Part shown: positions 36,693-47,184 of the stretch, one piece after another | How positions within the stretch are numbered: position 1 is the first letter of the stretch | Layout of the letters: each line of letters starts with the position of its first letter | Source of the DNA: Roseivirga sp. | GTDB taxonomy: Bacteria > Bacteroidota > Bacteroidia > Cytophagales > Cyclobacteriaceae | DNA: 64,000 bases | Reading direction: 5' to 3' | Assembly (NCBI GenBank): GCA_021404565.1 | Contig: JAAWWF010000001.1 | Span: forward strand, 62,001 to 126,000 | Position numbers and translations under genes: made by a program | The notes under the pieces: generated by a model | Database searches by the model: none | Seen by the model: the letters and a program-made list of their open reading frames with translations, nothing else | What the model was told of the DNA's origin: nothing

Positions 36693-37825
36693 TGCTGGCC
36701 GCGATCACACTCAACATATGGGTAGTACTGTTTACCTGTGGCTTTGTCATGGGCATTTTCATGACCCTGTTGTTCGTATTTTTTCATAAAAGATTCTCGC
36801 CACAAACCCATAACATAGCTGTAGTGCTTTTCATCCTCTCTCTGATGCTACTCGGAGAGATTGCCGAAGAATCTGATATCGTAGACACCTATCCGGTCAC
36901 CATAGGCCTCGGCAACATCATGGATTTGCTTATCTGGCCCTTTTTATTGTTTTACACTCAATATATCACTGCTTCGGGTACTGGGAGAAAGTGGCTCAGG
37001 CTTATCACATTCGTGCCTTACCTCGCAGGGCTACTATGGCAGATCCCGGTTTTGACCCTGTCCGGAGCAGATCAGTTGGCTTATTACTCAGCAGGTATCA
37101 GCGACAACCTTTTGCTCCTGATCATCTTCAAAATACTGGTTACCGCTGCTTTTCTCTTCAGCATTATAAGATTACTGAATAGGAGAATCGATGACTGGAA
37201 GGCCTTTTTCCCCAAGAACAAGAAAGTGCAATTTCTCACCAGGGTAAAGACTTTCTTCCAGGGAATTGGCCTGATGGTCATGGTCATCTACCTCTTATTT
37301 TTTAACAGCTACTTTGACCTGCTTTCGCTAGGCGGTTCCGACAGACTGGGCAGTCTGATTATTTCAGGTTTCTTCTACTTTTTAGCCGCCCTGGTCTTCC
37401 GAAACCCACAGCTCTTTAAGGGAGAAGAGTATTCAAAGCAAGTAAGGAGCTTTTTCGAAGGGGAGGAACAGCAATACGCTCAAGACCTTCTAACCCTCAT
37501 CAATACTGAAAAGCCTTACCTCAATGAGAAACTTTCATTAAAAGATCTGGCGGAAAAATCAGGGTTGAGCAGCCAACAGCTATCCTATATCATCAACAGA
37601 CAAATGGGAATCAGCTTTCAGGAGCTGGTCAACACCTACCGGATCAGGGAAGTACAAAAGCACATAGCCTCTGGTGAACACATTCATAAAACCCTGCTCG
37701 GCCTTGCCCTTGAATCAGGCTTTAACAGCAAAGCCTCTTTCAACAGGGCTTTCAAGGAGCATACCGGTCATACCCCCTCACACTATGTGAAAACGCTCGG
37801 AAAAGAGGTCTCGAATCAGAATTGA
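36692..37825 (+). CDS. Membrane AraC-family regulator
   Basis: The 377-residue protein has seven hydrophobic segments in its first 240 residues and a C-terminal AraC domain (about 280-377): LNEKLSLKDLAEKSGLSSQQLSYIINRQMG and GLALESGFNSKASFNRAFKEHTGHTP. The same arrangement occurs in the broken gene at 4986. It starts at ATG 36692, overlapping the upstream stop. Confidence 0.85.
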   Translation: MLAAITLNIWVVLFTCGFVMGIFMTLLFVFFHKRFSPQTHNIAVVLFILSLMLLGEIAEESDIVDTYPVTIGLGNIMDLLIWPFLLFYTQYITASGTGRKWLRLITFVPYLAGLLWQIPVLTLSGADQLAYYSAGISDNLLLLIIFKILVTAAFLFSIIRLLNRRIDDWKAFFPKNKKVQFLTRVKTFFQGIGLMVMVIYLLFFNSYFDLLSLGGSDRLGSLIISGFFYFLAALVFRNPQLFKGEEYSKQVRSFFEGEEQQYAQDLLTLINTEKPYLNEKLSLKDLAEKSGLSSQQLSYIINRQMGISFQELVNTYRIREVQKHIASGEHIHKTLLGLALESGFNSKASFNRAFKEHTGHTPSHYVKTLGKEVSNQN

Positions 37826-37875
37826 GTCGAAGTAATAACCTCAAACATGGTTTTTACAGGGAAAACTAAAAACTC

Positions 37876-38868
37876 ATGAGATTATCAATCATACGAATGG
37901 TCATTATTGGCTTAGCTGTTTCAACCAGTTTGTCAGCTGTTGAAAAAAAGAATGTGAGCTTCAAAAACGGTGACATCGCCCTCAGTGGCACTTTGTATCT
38001 ACCGAAAGGAGAAGGGCCTTTTCCGGCTTTGGTATTTGTGCATGGCTCGGGGCCTGAGACCCGAAAGAACAGTAGCTACAGCGCCAAATGGCTGTCTAGC
38101 ATTGGCTATGCAGCGCTGATTTACGACAAACGCGGCACTGGAAAGTCGCAAGGCGAAGAAAACGAATGGAACAGGTTCAGCTTTGAAAACCTTGCCAATG
38201 ATGTGGTCGCAGCTGTCAATTTCCTTACCGGAGAGGAGAAGATTGATTCGGATAAAATTGGTCTCCATGCCAGCAGTCAGGGTGGCTGGGTAGCGCCACT
38301 TGCCGCCTCCAAAACCAATCTGATCAGCTTTATGGTCATCCGATCGGCTTCAGTCACCTCTGTGGGAGACGACCGGATTTTTGAAAGAAGTGCCAGGTTA
38401 AAGAAGGAAGGATTTTCTGATTCAGAGATCGCAGAAGCCAGTGAAATGCAACGCGCAGAGGCTAAAACAAGCTCAGAAAAGGAGGACACTTTCTCGCAAC
38501 TCTTTGAGACTAGTAAAGCCAAAGCCTGGTTTCCCCGGGTTTACGGAGGAAACTCGCCTTTTTCAGAATTTCTGGTGGGATACAGAAAGTGGTATGCTAC
38601 CATAGTTGACTTCGATCCATTTCCGTTGCTAAAGTCACTGGAGATTCCGGTTTTCTGGATCTTTGGAGATCCTCAGCTCGACTCAAAAGGACCCGTAGAG
38701 CAAAGTATCAATAATGTGGATTCACTAAAAAAATCAGGCAAAGTCTATACGATTGTTCAGTTCGATGGAGTGGGGCATAATATTCCGGAAAAGCTTTATG
38801 AACGCACACTATACGACTGGCTCAATCAGGTTAACCGGTATACTGGTTTCAAATTCAGGAAACATTAG
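37876..38868 (+). CDS. Secreted alpha/beta hydrolase (S9/dienelactone-like)
   Basis: The 330-residue protein has a signal peptide (ending TSLSAV) and an alpha/beta hydrolase with FVHGSGPETRK, YDKRGTGKSQGE, the nucleophile elbow HASSQGGW (about residue 137) and VGHNIP at the end. The elbow reads ASSQG rather than the usual GxSxG. Likely a periplasmic esterase; substrate unknown. Confidence 0.85.
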   Translation: MRLSIIRMVIIGLAVSTSLSAVEKKNVSFKNGDIALSGTLYLPKGEGPFPALVFVHGSGPETRKNSSYSAKWLSSIGYAALIYDKRGTGKSQGEENEWNRFSFENLANDVVAAVNFLTGEEKIDSDKIGLHASSQGGWVAPLAASKTNLISFMVIRSASVTSVGDDRIFERSARLKKEGFSDSEIAEASEMQRAEAKTSSEKEDTFSQLFETSKAKAWFPRVYGGNSPFSEFLVGYRKWYATIVDFDPFPLLKSLEIPVFWIFGDPQLDSKGPVEQSINNVDSLKKSGKVYTIVQFDGVGHNIPEKLYERTLYDWLNQVNRYTGFKFRKH

Positions 38869-38987
38869 GGTTACTGTTAGAATAATCGAAAAAGAATGTT
38901 GGCTGAATTACATTTCATTCAAACAACTGGACGGTTTTTATAATTTAGTTAGTAACCTGAATTTGGTTATTAACTAAATCAATACTC

Positions 38988-39626
38988 ATGATCAATCGAC
39001 TTTCCATACTGGCTTTGATCTTACTCTGCGTGATAGCCAATCTGGTTAGCGCCCAGGAGGAGGCTAAGAAAAAGATGAGCTTCAGCCTGCAACTGGACTC
39101 CAGAAATACCTTTGTGCGCACCGAAGCGGTTGGCATTTTCGGAGTACGCGCGGGTTTGGTCTTCAATAACAAATTCGAACTGGGCCTTGGGGCTTATGGC
39201 ACGCGACTCCTCGATTTTCTGGGCAAGGAGGTTGAAAAAGACTATTTAGACCAAAGCCAAAGCCCTGCACAGCTGGTACCTGCCCTGATTGGTTTTGAGT
39301 ACATCTCTCTTTATGGAGAATATTTAGTGCTCGAAAATGATCGCTGGAACATCACCGCCAACAGTCAGTACGGGATGGGACGCGTAAATATCCGCATACA
39401 AGAGCCTAACACTGATGAACGACTTAAACGTGAAAGAAAAAGCCTGATAGAACATTCGGTAAAAGCCAAATACCAATTCAATTCGTGGCTGCAGTTGATT
39501 GGTGGCCTCGGCTATCGCTATTTGCTCAGTGGTGAGAAGCAGGTAAAAAAGGCCTTTAACGCTCCTATCTACATCATCTCTGCAGAAATAGATTTTAAAA
39601 CCCTGATACAGGCTCTGAAAAAGTAG
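38988..39626 (+). CDS. Outer-membrane barrel-like protein
   Basis: The 212-residue protein has a signal peptide (ending NLVSAQ). The mature part alternates hydrophobic and polar residues and resembles an eight-strand barrel (VGIFGVRAGLVFNNKFELGLGAYG, LIGGLGYRYLLSGEK). No family assigned. Confidence 0.65.
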   Translation: MINRLSILALILLCVIANLVSAQEEAKKKMSFSLQLDSRNTFVRTEAVGIFGVRAGLVFNNKFELGLGAYGTRLLDFLGKEVEKDYLDQSQSPAQLVPALIGFEYISLYGEYLVLENDRWNITANSQYGMGRVNIRIQEPNTDERLKRERKSLIEHSVKAKYQFNSWLQLIGGLGYRYLLSGEKQVKKAFNAPIYIISAEIDFKTLIQALKK

Positions 39627-39809
39627 CGAAACCGTTATTGGTCCTAAAACCTCAGGTGATCAACATGGGGGATGGACTATGGACATTGAATTCATCATCC
39701 ATCACTCAACTCTCTTCACTTCCCATTCCTTATAATTTACGTATCTTCTGACTTTCTCACCTTAAGCACCTGGCTCGCAGAGCCGCACCAGATCAACAGA
39801 TCGACTGCT

Positions 39810-40799
39810 ATGCTAAGATTTTTTCGACAACTCCGTCAGAAAGTGCTGAAAGACAATAAAGTCACCAAATATCTGCTTTATGCTCTGGGCGAGGTAGTGC
39901 TCGTCATCATAGGCATTCTTATTGCCGTGAGCCTCAACAATGCTAATGAGGCCCGCAAACAAGATAAAAAGATCAGAACTACATTGAGCCTGGCACAACA
40001 AGAAATTAGAAATGCAGTGAATATCAGCACACGCATCATTTCTTTTTATGCCCAAAAAGACTCTTTGGTCCGCTACGCACTAACTACAGAGCTTAGCGCT
40101 GCAGAGCTAAAGGTGAATAGAGACTTATTGTTTCTCATCAAGACAGAAATGAGGTTGACCCTTGAAAATGATGCTTACCATACATTGGTTAAACTTTCAG
40201 ATGATCTACCTGAAAAATATACCGGTACTCTGGAAAAGCTTAAGAGCACCTATCAGGGCAGGTGGCCATTTGTAGAACAGGCTCAGAACGAACTGGCGGA
40301 CAAAATCTTAGCCTATAACGAAGAGGATGTGAAAGAAGCCCCATGGGCAAGTGATTATCTGACGGGTAACATAACAGACGAGGCCATAGATTACTTCCTC
40401 AATGATTTTCGTCATAAGAACAGGATAGCGAGTTATTGGAACTCGAGTGGGGAATTAGTAACACAGGTTGCCCATTTCAGAACAGCAGGAATCTATGCTT
40501 ACAGAGAGATTAACTCGCTATTATCGGAGGAACATAAGGAATCTCTCATTGATCTGAAAAGCTACACTCATTGGGTAGGAAGGTATGAGTCTGGCGAGAT
40601 CTGGTTTGAAATAGAAACCAATGACTCTTCCATGTTGCTCAAGGGAACCTCCGGGAGTACGGAGCTATTTCCAGTAGGTCCCCAACTATTCCATATAGAC
40701 GGTCTGTTCGGGCGTTTCAGGTTTAGTGGAGACAGTACTCAAGTGGGCATAAACCTTACATCAGGACTTAATGAACTCTTTTTAAAGAAAGTCCGATAA
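39810..40799 (+). CDS. DUF6090 family membrane protein
   Basis: The 329-residue protein has a basic start followed by the family signature KYLLYALGEVVLVIIGILIAVSLNNANE, containing one membrane segment (about 27-44). The remaining helical part faces the periplasm. DUF6090 proteins are abundant and unassigned in Bacteroidota. Confidence 0.9.
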   Translation: MLRFFRQLRQKVLKDNKVTKYLLYALGEVVLVIIGILIAVSLNNANEARKQDKKIRTTLSLAQQEIRNAVNISTRIISFYAQKDSLVRYALTTELSAAELKVNRDLLFLIKTEMRLTLENDAYHTLVKLSDDLPEKYTGTLEKLKSTYQGRWPFVEQAQNELADKILAYNEEDVKEAPWASDYLTGNITDEAIDYFLNDFRHKNRIASYWNSSGELVTQVAHFRTAGIYAYREINSLLSEEHKESLIDLKSYTHWVGRYESGEIWFEIETNDSSMLLKGTSGSTELFPVGPQLFHIDGLFGRFRFSGDSTQVGINLTSGLNELFLKKVR

Positions 40800-40868
40800 T
40801 TAATATACCCGGGAATCGAAAGAAGGAGGACCGACAATGCCCACCTTTTTGAGTAATTATTAATACAT

Positions 40869-42320
40869 ATGAAAAAGACATTCAGCCTCCTCTTCCTTCT
40901 GCACTTGACCTTGTCCTGTAGCTCTGATGGTCAGTTATTTACCAATGCCATTTGCATAGAAGACATCACCACGATTGATCCTGAAAACGGGATAAAGGAG
41001 CACCAAACCGTAGTGATTCAGGAGGGAAAAATCCTGAAGGTCGACAATACCAGGAACCTAAAACTGTCCACGAAAAATCAAATCATCAATGGCTCGGGAA
41101 AATACCTGATTCCGGGTCTTTGGGACTCCCATGTCCACTTTGCCTATATAGAAGAGTTAGCACCGTATATGAATGACCTATTTCTGGCCTATGGCATTAC
41201 AAGCCTCAGGGATACCGGTGGAGAGATTATGTTTATGCGCAAGTGGAAGGAGCTCTCAGAACAGAACCCAGCCACAACCCCTCGCCTCATGATTGCCGGT
41301 CCTTTGCTGGATGGTATGCCCAACGTATATGATGGCAGCAGTCCCGACAGGCCACCCCTCTCCCACGGTCTGGATACCGTTGATGACGTCAATGACTATA
41401 TCGATTACCTGGACAGCCTTGGAGTGGATTTTCTAAAGGCCTATGAGATGCTCACTCCTGACCAGTTCAGGGCAGTATTGGCGAAAGCCAGCGAAAAAGG
41501 CCTTAAGGTCACCGGGCACGTCCCTTTGAGCATGGATGTAATTTCAGCCTCCAATGCGGGACTGAACAGCATGGAACATTTACGCAATGTGGAAATGTCT
41601 ATGGCCGGCAATGCCACTCAGCTTTTGACAGAGAGACAGCACATGCTTACCGAAGGCAGAGCTTTGCAGGGAGGAGACCTGAGGTCAAATATCCATCGTG
41701 CTCAAAGGTTACCCGCTGTTGACAATGCTGACACGGACAATACGGCCAATGTGCTACAGACTTTGGCGAAAAATCAAACTGTTCAGATTCCCACGCTGGC
41801 CCTTGGTCATGTAGCCACCTTCAAAGAATTTACCCAGGCACACTGGCAGGAAAGCTTTGAATACCTGCCCGATACCATTGAACAAAACTGGAGGAGTGCC
41901 ATGAGTCGAATTGAATCTTCAGCCCCCAACACAGAAAGAGCAAAGTATTCGAAATGGGCTTTACAAATGACCGGCAAGGCCCATCGGGCTGGCGTACCTA
42001 TGATGGCAGGCACAGATACACCCATTGGTTTCCTTACTCCCGGCCTGAGCCTCCACAGAGAACTGGAACTTTTTGTGGAGGCTGGGCTTACACCGCTCGA
42101 AGCACTGGCATCAGCCACAATGGAGCCCGCCAGATACTTCGGTATGGAAAATAAGCTGGGTCAGATAGCGGATGGCATGATTGCCGATTTATTGATCCTC
42201 AATGCCAATCCGCTGGAGAGCATTAGCAATACCCGAACGATCGATGCTGTGATTAAGGATGGAAACCTTTATGATACAGAGGCGCTAAAGAGTTTAAAGG
42301 CCAAGATGAGGGAGTGGTAG
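40869..42320 (+). CDS. Amidohydrolase-family lipoprotein
   Basis: The 483-residue protein has a lipoprotein signal (LTLSC). The amidohydrolase core resembles imidazolonepropionase-like enzymes: GLWDSHVHFAY (metal His pair), FLKAYE, TGHVPL, MEHLRN, MMAGTDTP and the closing ADGMIADLLILNANPL. It would hydrolyse a cyclic amide or a dipeptide, in the periplasm. Confidence 0.85.
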   Translation: MKKTFSLLFLLHLTLSCSSDGQLFTNAICIEDITTIDPENGIKEHQTVVIQEGKILKVDNTRNLKLSTKNQIINGSGKYLIPGLWDSHVHFAYIEELAPYMNDLFLAYGITSLRDTGGEIMFMRKWKELSEQNPATTPRLMIAGPLLDGMPNVYDGSSPDRPPLSHGLDTVDDVNDYIDYLDSLGVDFLKAYEMLTPDQFRAVLAKASEKGLKVTGHVPLSMDVISASNAGLNSMEHLRNVEMSMAGNATQLLTERQHMLTEGRALQGGDLRSNIHRAQRLPAVDNADTDNTANVLQTLAKNQTVQIPTLALGHVATFKEFTQAHWQESFEYLPDTIEQNWRSAMSRIESSAPNTERAKYSKWALQMTGKAHRAGVPMMAGTDTPIGFLTPGLSLHRELELFVEAGLTPLEALASATMEPARYFGMENKLGQIADGMIADLLILNANPLESISNTRTIDAVIKDGNLYDTEALKSLKAKMREW

Positions 42321-42412
42321 ATTCACAAAGATCCATTTTTCAACCTTACCTCCCCCCCTTTGATTCCAAAAAGAGCCCCTCACCCGAATTCCAAGAATAA
42401 ATTTGGGAAGAC

Positions 42413-43618
42413 TTGCTATATTCTCATGTGATAAAAGACTCCTTCAATCTAAGACGCTACCTGAGGTCAATAACCCTGATCGGACTTATCACCTGCTCTA
42501 TTCCATTATCAAATATTGAGGCTCAGGACATTGAAGGTACCTGGATGTCAAAATATTCTCTAAGAATCTCAAAAGACAATTTTTCGTCTCAAGATTCTTT
42601 GAAAGTTCATATTGACAGTAGTTATACCGCAGCCTTTTTTTTAATGCAGTTCCTTCCTGATAATCAATCTCTACTGAAACTACCACTATACCGGGACCAC
42701 AGAAATCTGTTGAAAGGGTATTATACGTTCGCTGGTGAGCACGCAACTTCTGTATTTGATTCATTAAGCTTACCAATTATTACGAAAGGTTCAGAGCTTA
42801 TGATTAAAGACACACTACGGGGTTCATATGTGGTGATGGAAAAAATTCAACCTGCTGGTCAGTTAAGCAAAAATCTAATATCTGAAGCAACGAAAGCAGG
42901 CAGCTACTGGAAAATGAAGATAGATACCAGATCAAAATTTCATGGAGTGGAACTGTACTTCGATGGTAAAAATGAAATAGTTTTGAGGCAAGAGTTTGGA
43001 CCTAGAACAATAACATCGACTTTTGTTGAATGCTATATTGATTCTCTGGAGAACAACCTTCTTCTTGCTTTTAATCCATCGTTCTCAAGTCAAAAAAGTC
43101 TTTTCAGGTTCTTTTCCGGGTCAAACAATTCCCTGGATGGACAAATCTATGAACAATCTTTTTTTAAAGAAGAGGTAAGAAAGTATCAGGCCAAAATGGT
43201 AAGGTTTTCCATACCAACACCTAATGAGCATTTAGCCATAAAAAGAGCTCTCCTAGGCACATGGGAATCGAAAACGCTGGAGCTACCTTCCCGTTCTCAC
43301 TCTGTTTACAAATTCGAATCTATTGAAGAACAATACTACACAATCACTTTCACGGATAACGAACGCTTCAATATTGCTTACGGAGGGGATCTTATCAATG
43401 AAGGTGTGGCACGCCCTGATAATAAAACCTATGCCGGTACCTGGACATTGGGTAAGGCCGGAAATTATCTAGCGTTACAATATGATGACGGGACGGAAAG
43501 CCTGCTATCACTTATTGACTTAGACGAATTATCCATCTCGTTTTGCCTTGACACCAAAGCCTTGGGGTTCCAGTCAGGCACAAGTACGGATTATTATTTC
43601 CGACTCCATAAACGCTAA
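42413..43618 (+). CDS. Hypothetical secreted protein
   Basis: The 401-residue frame starts at TTG 42413; a GTG at 42428 is an alternative. The N-terminus is signal-like (SITLIGLITCSIPLSNIEAQ). The mature part has two lipocalin-like motifs, DIEGTWMSKY and LLGTWESKTLEL, implying a duplicated beta domain. No family recognised. Confidence 0.65.
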   Translation: MLYSHVIKDSFNLRRYLRSITLIGLITCSIPLSNIEAQDIEGTWMSKYSLRISKDNFSSQDSLKVHIDSSYTAAFFLMQFLPDNQSLLKLPLYRDHRNLLKGYYTFAGEHATSVFDSLSLPIITKGSELMIKDTLRGSYVVMEKIQPAGQLSKNLISEATKAGSYWKMKIDTRSKFHGVELYFDGKNEIVLRQEFGPRTITSTFVECYIDSLENNLLLAFNPSFSSQKSLFRFFSGSNNSLDGQIYEQSFFKEEVRKYQAKMVRFSIPTPNEHLAIKRALLGTWESKTLELPSRSHSVYKFESIEEQYYTITFTDNERFNIAYGGDLINEGVARPDNKTYAGTWTLGKAGNYLALQYDDGTESLLSLIDLDELSISFCLDTKALGFQSGTSTDYYFRLHKR

Positions 43619-43664
43619 AACCTAAGAATCAGGCACATAGTTACTAATGGGAATTCTTATTTCT

Positions 43665-44423
43665 TTATCCCAAAAAATCATCGATCTTCTCACGATAGGC
43701 CCTGCCTGAGATCAGTTTGATATCGTTTTTGAGCTGAAACGCATATTCGTTTTTAGACAGGTATCGCGTGGACTTCACATAGCGCTTATTCACAATGACG
43801 GATCGGTGAATTCGCAAAAAATCTTTTGGAGGAAGTTGATCCTCCAGCTCACTCATGGTAATCCGGTGCAAGTGCTTTATGCCTTCCAGATAGAGGGTCA
43901 CATAGTTACCCGCAGCTTCAATATAAAGCACCTCCTCCACCCCTACATAATGGTCCCGGTTTTTGTACTTGACCGTAAACACCTCCAGAAACACCGTCTG
44001 GTCTTTTTGATAAACTTTGACAAGGTCCAGCAGTTTCTGACTGAACTTTTCTGTCTGTCTTAGCTTGATATGCTCCTTCGCTCTATACAGGGCCTGGTCG
44101 AAACGCTCTTTATCAAAAGGTTTCAGTAGATAATCGACCGCACAGACATCAAATGCTTTCAGGGCATATTGATCATAGGCTGTGGCAAAGATGATATGTG
44201 GAGGATTGTCCAAACTGATGCGTGATACAACCGAGAAGCCATCCATATCTGGCATCTGAATATCCAGAAAAACAAGCTCCGGCTCGAACTTCTCTATCTT
44301 GGCAATAGCATCTTTTGCATTATTACTCTCCCCCAGCACCTTAAAATCATCATGTGATTCAAGGAGCTTCAACACCCTTTTTCTGGCAGGTATTTCATCA
44401 TCGACAACAAGTACAGTTATGGC
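43665..44423 (-). CDS. LytR/AlgR-type response regulator
   Basis: I start at ATG 44423 (MAITVLVVDDEIPARKRVLK), 252 residues; the frame continues upstream into the kinase gene. The receiver domain has DDE, LDIQMPDMDG (phosphorylated Asp near residue 55) and K in LLKPFDKE. The LytTR domain follows (about 145-252) with IEAAGNYVTLYL and FLRIHRSVIVNKRYV. It pairs with the kinase gene ending 4 bp upstream. Confidence 0.9.
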   Translation of the reverse strand, partial: AITVLVVDDEIPARKRVLKLLESHDDFKVLGESNNAKDAIAKIEKFEPELVFLDIQMPDMDGFSVVSRISLDNPPHIIFATAYDQYALKAFDVCAVDYLLKPFDKERFDQALYRAKEHIKLRQTEKFSQKLLDLVKVYQKDQTVFLEVFTVKYKNRDHYVGVEEVLYIEAAGNYVTLYLEGIKHLHRITMSELEDQLPPKDFLRIHRSVIVNKRYVKSTRYLSKNEYAFQLKNDIKLISGRAYREKIDDFLG

Positions 44424-44427
44424 CATA

Positions 44428-45531
44428 TCAGATTTTCTGTAAATACGGGATTTCAATTTTCGCAACAGCACCAGAGCTTTCTCCGGCCCTTATATCAAAG
44501 TAAAAATCCTCTTGATAAAGTCGGGAAAGCCGGTCGTTCACATTCTTAATGCCAATACCAAAGCTGGTTTGACGTGATTTACCAAAACCCTTACCATTAT
44601 CCCTAACCATAAGGGCCACACGCTCTGCCCCGTTTAATCCCTTGACCCGCTCCGTCATAATCTGAATACAACCCTTATCGCTCATGCTGGAGATACCATG
44701 CTTGATACAGTTTTCAACCAGCGGTTGCAAAATCAGGCTGGGTACCCTGGCATCCAGGGTATCGTCCGAAACATCAAAGCTCACCTCCAACTGCTCTTCA
44801 AACCGTACCTGCTCAATGTCGAGGTAATCCTGAATGTATTTCAGTTCTTCTTCCAAAGAGACGGTTTGCTGGTCTTCATTCTCCAGAATGGTCCGGAAAA
44901 GCGAACCGAGTCGTGTCAGCATTTTTTGAGCTCCTTCCGAATTGTAATCAATCATTGAGGAAATGGCATGGAGTGTATTGAATAGAAAGTGCGGATGCAA
45001 TTTCATTTTTAGCGCGTAGAGCTGAGCATTGTTAAGCTCCTTTTGTTTCTCCAGGTATCGCTGGTAGTAATCGAAAAAGAGGAACATGGCGACATAAAAA
45101 ACAAGCTGAACCAGGCTTGAAAACAAGCCAAGTAAGTTGGAGGTCATACGGTCGGGGCTGAAGATCTGAATCCAGGCACCTACATTAATCAGGTAACCCA
45201 AAGCGATGAGAGAAGCGGCCATCGTCTGTTGCAAAAAACTTAATAGCAGTGACAACAGCACTGTTTTGAAAGATGACCGGAAGTCTTTAAAGCTCACTCT
45301 TTTGGCAAAGGCCCACACCAGCGGTGCCAAAAGGGCCCAGAGCAAAAAGGTCGCTATGGTTTTCACGCTGACATCAAACCAACTGAACGCAAAGGGATGA
45401 CCCTTGACCAGGTGATTGATGTATTCCTGCAGGATAAAGAAAACAGCAATGAGTAAAGCCGTCAGACAAATCTTCCAAAAAGCAACTGGTAGGTTTCTGT
45501 AATAGCCTCGAAAATTCAGGGAGTCTGACAT
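44428..45531 (-). CDS. LytS-type membrane sensor histidine kinase
   Basis: The 367-residue protein has four membrane segments (within 1-160) and a His_kinase (PF06580) domain with LHPHFLFNTLHAISSMI (phospho-His near 180), LEEELKYIQDYLDIEQVRF and LVENCIKHG. The ATPase domain has DNGKGFG. It is transcribed with the response regulator downstream; the signal is not known. Confidence 0.9.
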   Translation of the reverse strand: MSDSLNFRGYYRNLPVAFWKICLTALLIAVFFILQEYINHLVKGHPFAFSWFDVSVKTIATFLLWALLAPLVWAFAKRVSFKDFRSSFKTVLLSLLLSFLQQTMAASLIALGYLINVGAWIQIFSPDRMTSNLLGLFSSLVQLVFYVAMFLFFDYYQRYLEKQKELNNAQLYALKMKLHPHFLFNTLHAISSMIDYNSEGAQKMLTRLGSLFRTILENEDQQTVSLEEELKYIQDYLDIEQVRFEEQLEVSFDVSDDTLDARVPSLILQPLVENCIKHGISSMSDKGCIQIMTERVKGLNGAERVALMVRDNGKGFGKSRQTSFGIGIKNVNDRLSRLYQEDFYFDIRAGESSGAVAKIEIPYLQKI

Positions 45532-45672
45532 CCGGTTTGAGCAGTACTAAGCCAACAAAACTAAAGGTACTCAATTTAAATCTGCCCCCTCATTGTGACG
45601 AACAGGAAGTTATGGGTTGGAATCTGAGGGTTAGCAAAACACTATGAACGATTTGATTAAATTAGCTCTACC

Positions 45673-46134
45673 ATGAAAACAATCATCTTAAAAACACTCA
45701 AAATAATGCCCGCCCTCATCCTTCTGACACTGGCCGCCTGTCAATCAGGATCAGGAGATAAAAAGAAGGAGAATATGGCTCCTCCTACCTATAAAGAGAC
45801 CGTTGCCTTGGTTTTTGCGGATTCTTCCAATGTTACCGAATGGCACAATAGCCCGATCGCTCAGGATGCGATGAACGAAGTAACCCTTTCTGAAGGAGAG
45901 GCAGCAGGCAGTTGCGGAAAAAAAATTATGCTAACCAACTCTGGAAGTCAAGATGCAAAAATCACCATCAGCACGGTATTTCCATTCGAGGAATCACCCT
46001 GGGAGATCAGCACTGAATACACGGTATCAGCTGGAGCAACCATTCATGCCGGCACTAATAAGATCTGTCATGGCGGAAAAGAAACTCCCTTTGTCTTCAA
46101 AATCGAGGGCGCTACTTACAATCTGGATGATTAG
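45673..46134 (+). CDS. Hypothetical lipoprotein
   Basis: The 153-residue protein has a lipobox (LAAC) and a beta-rich mature part with two Cys (CGKK, CHGG) that could pair. No family recognised. It converges with the next gene, leaving 3 bp between the stops. Confidence 0.7.
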   Translation: MKTIILKTLKIMPALILLTLAACQSGSGDKKKENMAPPTYKETVALVFADSSNVTEWHNSPIAQDAMNEVTLSEGEAAGSCGKKIMLTNSGSQDAKITISTVFPFEESPWEISTEYTVSAGATIHAGTNKICHGGKETPFVFKIEGATYNLDD

Positions 46135-46137
46135 AGG

Positions 46138-47049
46138 TCAATACTCAATCTCAGCTTTGATCAGGGGTCTTTTTCTTTGAGAATTATAAGGTAGCCAATT
46201 CGACTTGCCTGTGGCCTTAAAGCCTTCTGAGGTCATCGTTCTTCTGAAACTCTCTGCCTTGCCAAAATCATAAGAGATAGAAAAATAAGGAACTTCTCCG
46301 GATGTACCCAGCCACTCCACACCTATTACAATCGTACCCTCAGCAGTCACATTGTATCCCTCCAGGTCTATATCCATCCAGCCTCTGCCCTCCTCTACCT
46401 CAAAGTATATATTCTCGCTGAGAAGGTTTTTTCCGGGTTTTCCGGTTTCCTCATCATAGGTCATGATAAGCGGCCGAATGTAATAAGGATGGCTATAAGG
46501 GTTTCTGACAAGTACGGATAGTTTAGTAACCACATATGGAGCCTTTCGGCCTTTGGCTTTGATGGCATATGCCATATTGATGTCTCCTTTAAAATCATTG
46601 TCCACATCACTGCCCTTTCTCTCTCCGTCATTGCCTATTACCTTACGCTTCAACCGCTTATTGCTCACCACAATATCGTTCAGGACAATGATGTCCTCCA
46701 CCAGCACTATCCTGGGGTTCGATTCTTTGATTAAATCGCTAAGAAGTACGGAACGTGTTTTAAAGCCCGGCACCTGAAAAGTAAGAGACCTGTTCTTGTA
46801 TTGATCAGGTATCTGCAGTTCGAAATTTCCTCCAATGTCAGACATCAGGGCTACCCTTGTTTCAATAATCCCGATTCTGACGAAAGGGATCTCCTTTCCC
46901 TCCTCTGAAACCACACTACCCTTGAGGCTGACCTGACCATAACTCTCACTTTTAGCTAAAAACAAAAACGAGGCAATGAGAAGAAGATTAAAGAAGCCGG
47001 AAGCAATGGAGTTGGGTTTGAAACCCGAAGGAATACCTGAAAAAATCAT
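46138..47049 (-). CDS. CarboxypepD_reg-like secreted protein
   Basis: The 303-residue protein has a signal region (about 20-40) and an N-terminal carboxypeptidase-regulatory-like domain (KGSVVSEEGKEIPFVRIGI, DIGGNFELQIPD). The rest is beta-rich with no assigned family. Probably displayed at the outer membrane surface. Confidence 0.8.
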   Translation of the reverse strand: MIFSGIPSGFKPNSIASGFFNLLLIASFLFLAKSESYGQVSLKGSVVSEEGKEIPFVRIGIIETRVALMSDIGGNFELQIPDQYKNRSLTFQVPGFKTRSVLLSDLIKESNPRIVLVEDIIVLNDIVVSNKRLKRKVIGNDGERKGSDVDNDFKGDINMAYAIKAKGRKAPYVVTKLSVLVRNPYSHPYYIRPLIMTYDEETGKPGKNLLSENIYFEVEEGRGWMDIDLEGYNVTAEGTIVIGVEWLGTSGEVPYFSISYDFGKAESFRRTMTSEGFKATGKSNWLPYNSQRKRPLIKAEIEY

Positions 47050-47157
47050 CGATTTCTGTTACGCAAACAGTCCCGGCTTTGTTTCCGGCTGTTGATCAGC
47101 CTACCGGATACCCCCTTAAAAAGCAACTCTGCCTGATATTACCCAGGGGCATAAAAA

Positions 47158-47174
47158 ACCAGCGCGAGGCTGGT
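47158..47174. terminator. Terminator behind the tRNA-like locus
   Basis: The 6-bp stem ACCAGC / GCTGGT with loop GCGAG lies between an A-run and a CTTTT run. On the minus strand it closes the tRNA-like transcript. Confidence 0.75.
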
Positions 47175-47184
47175 CTTTTAATTG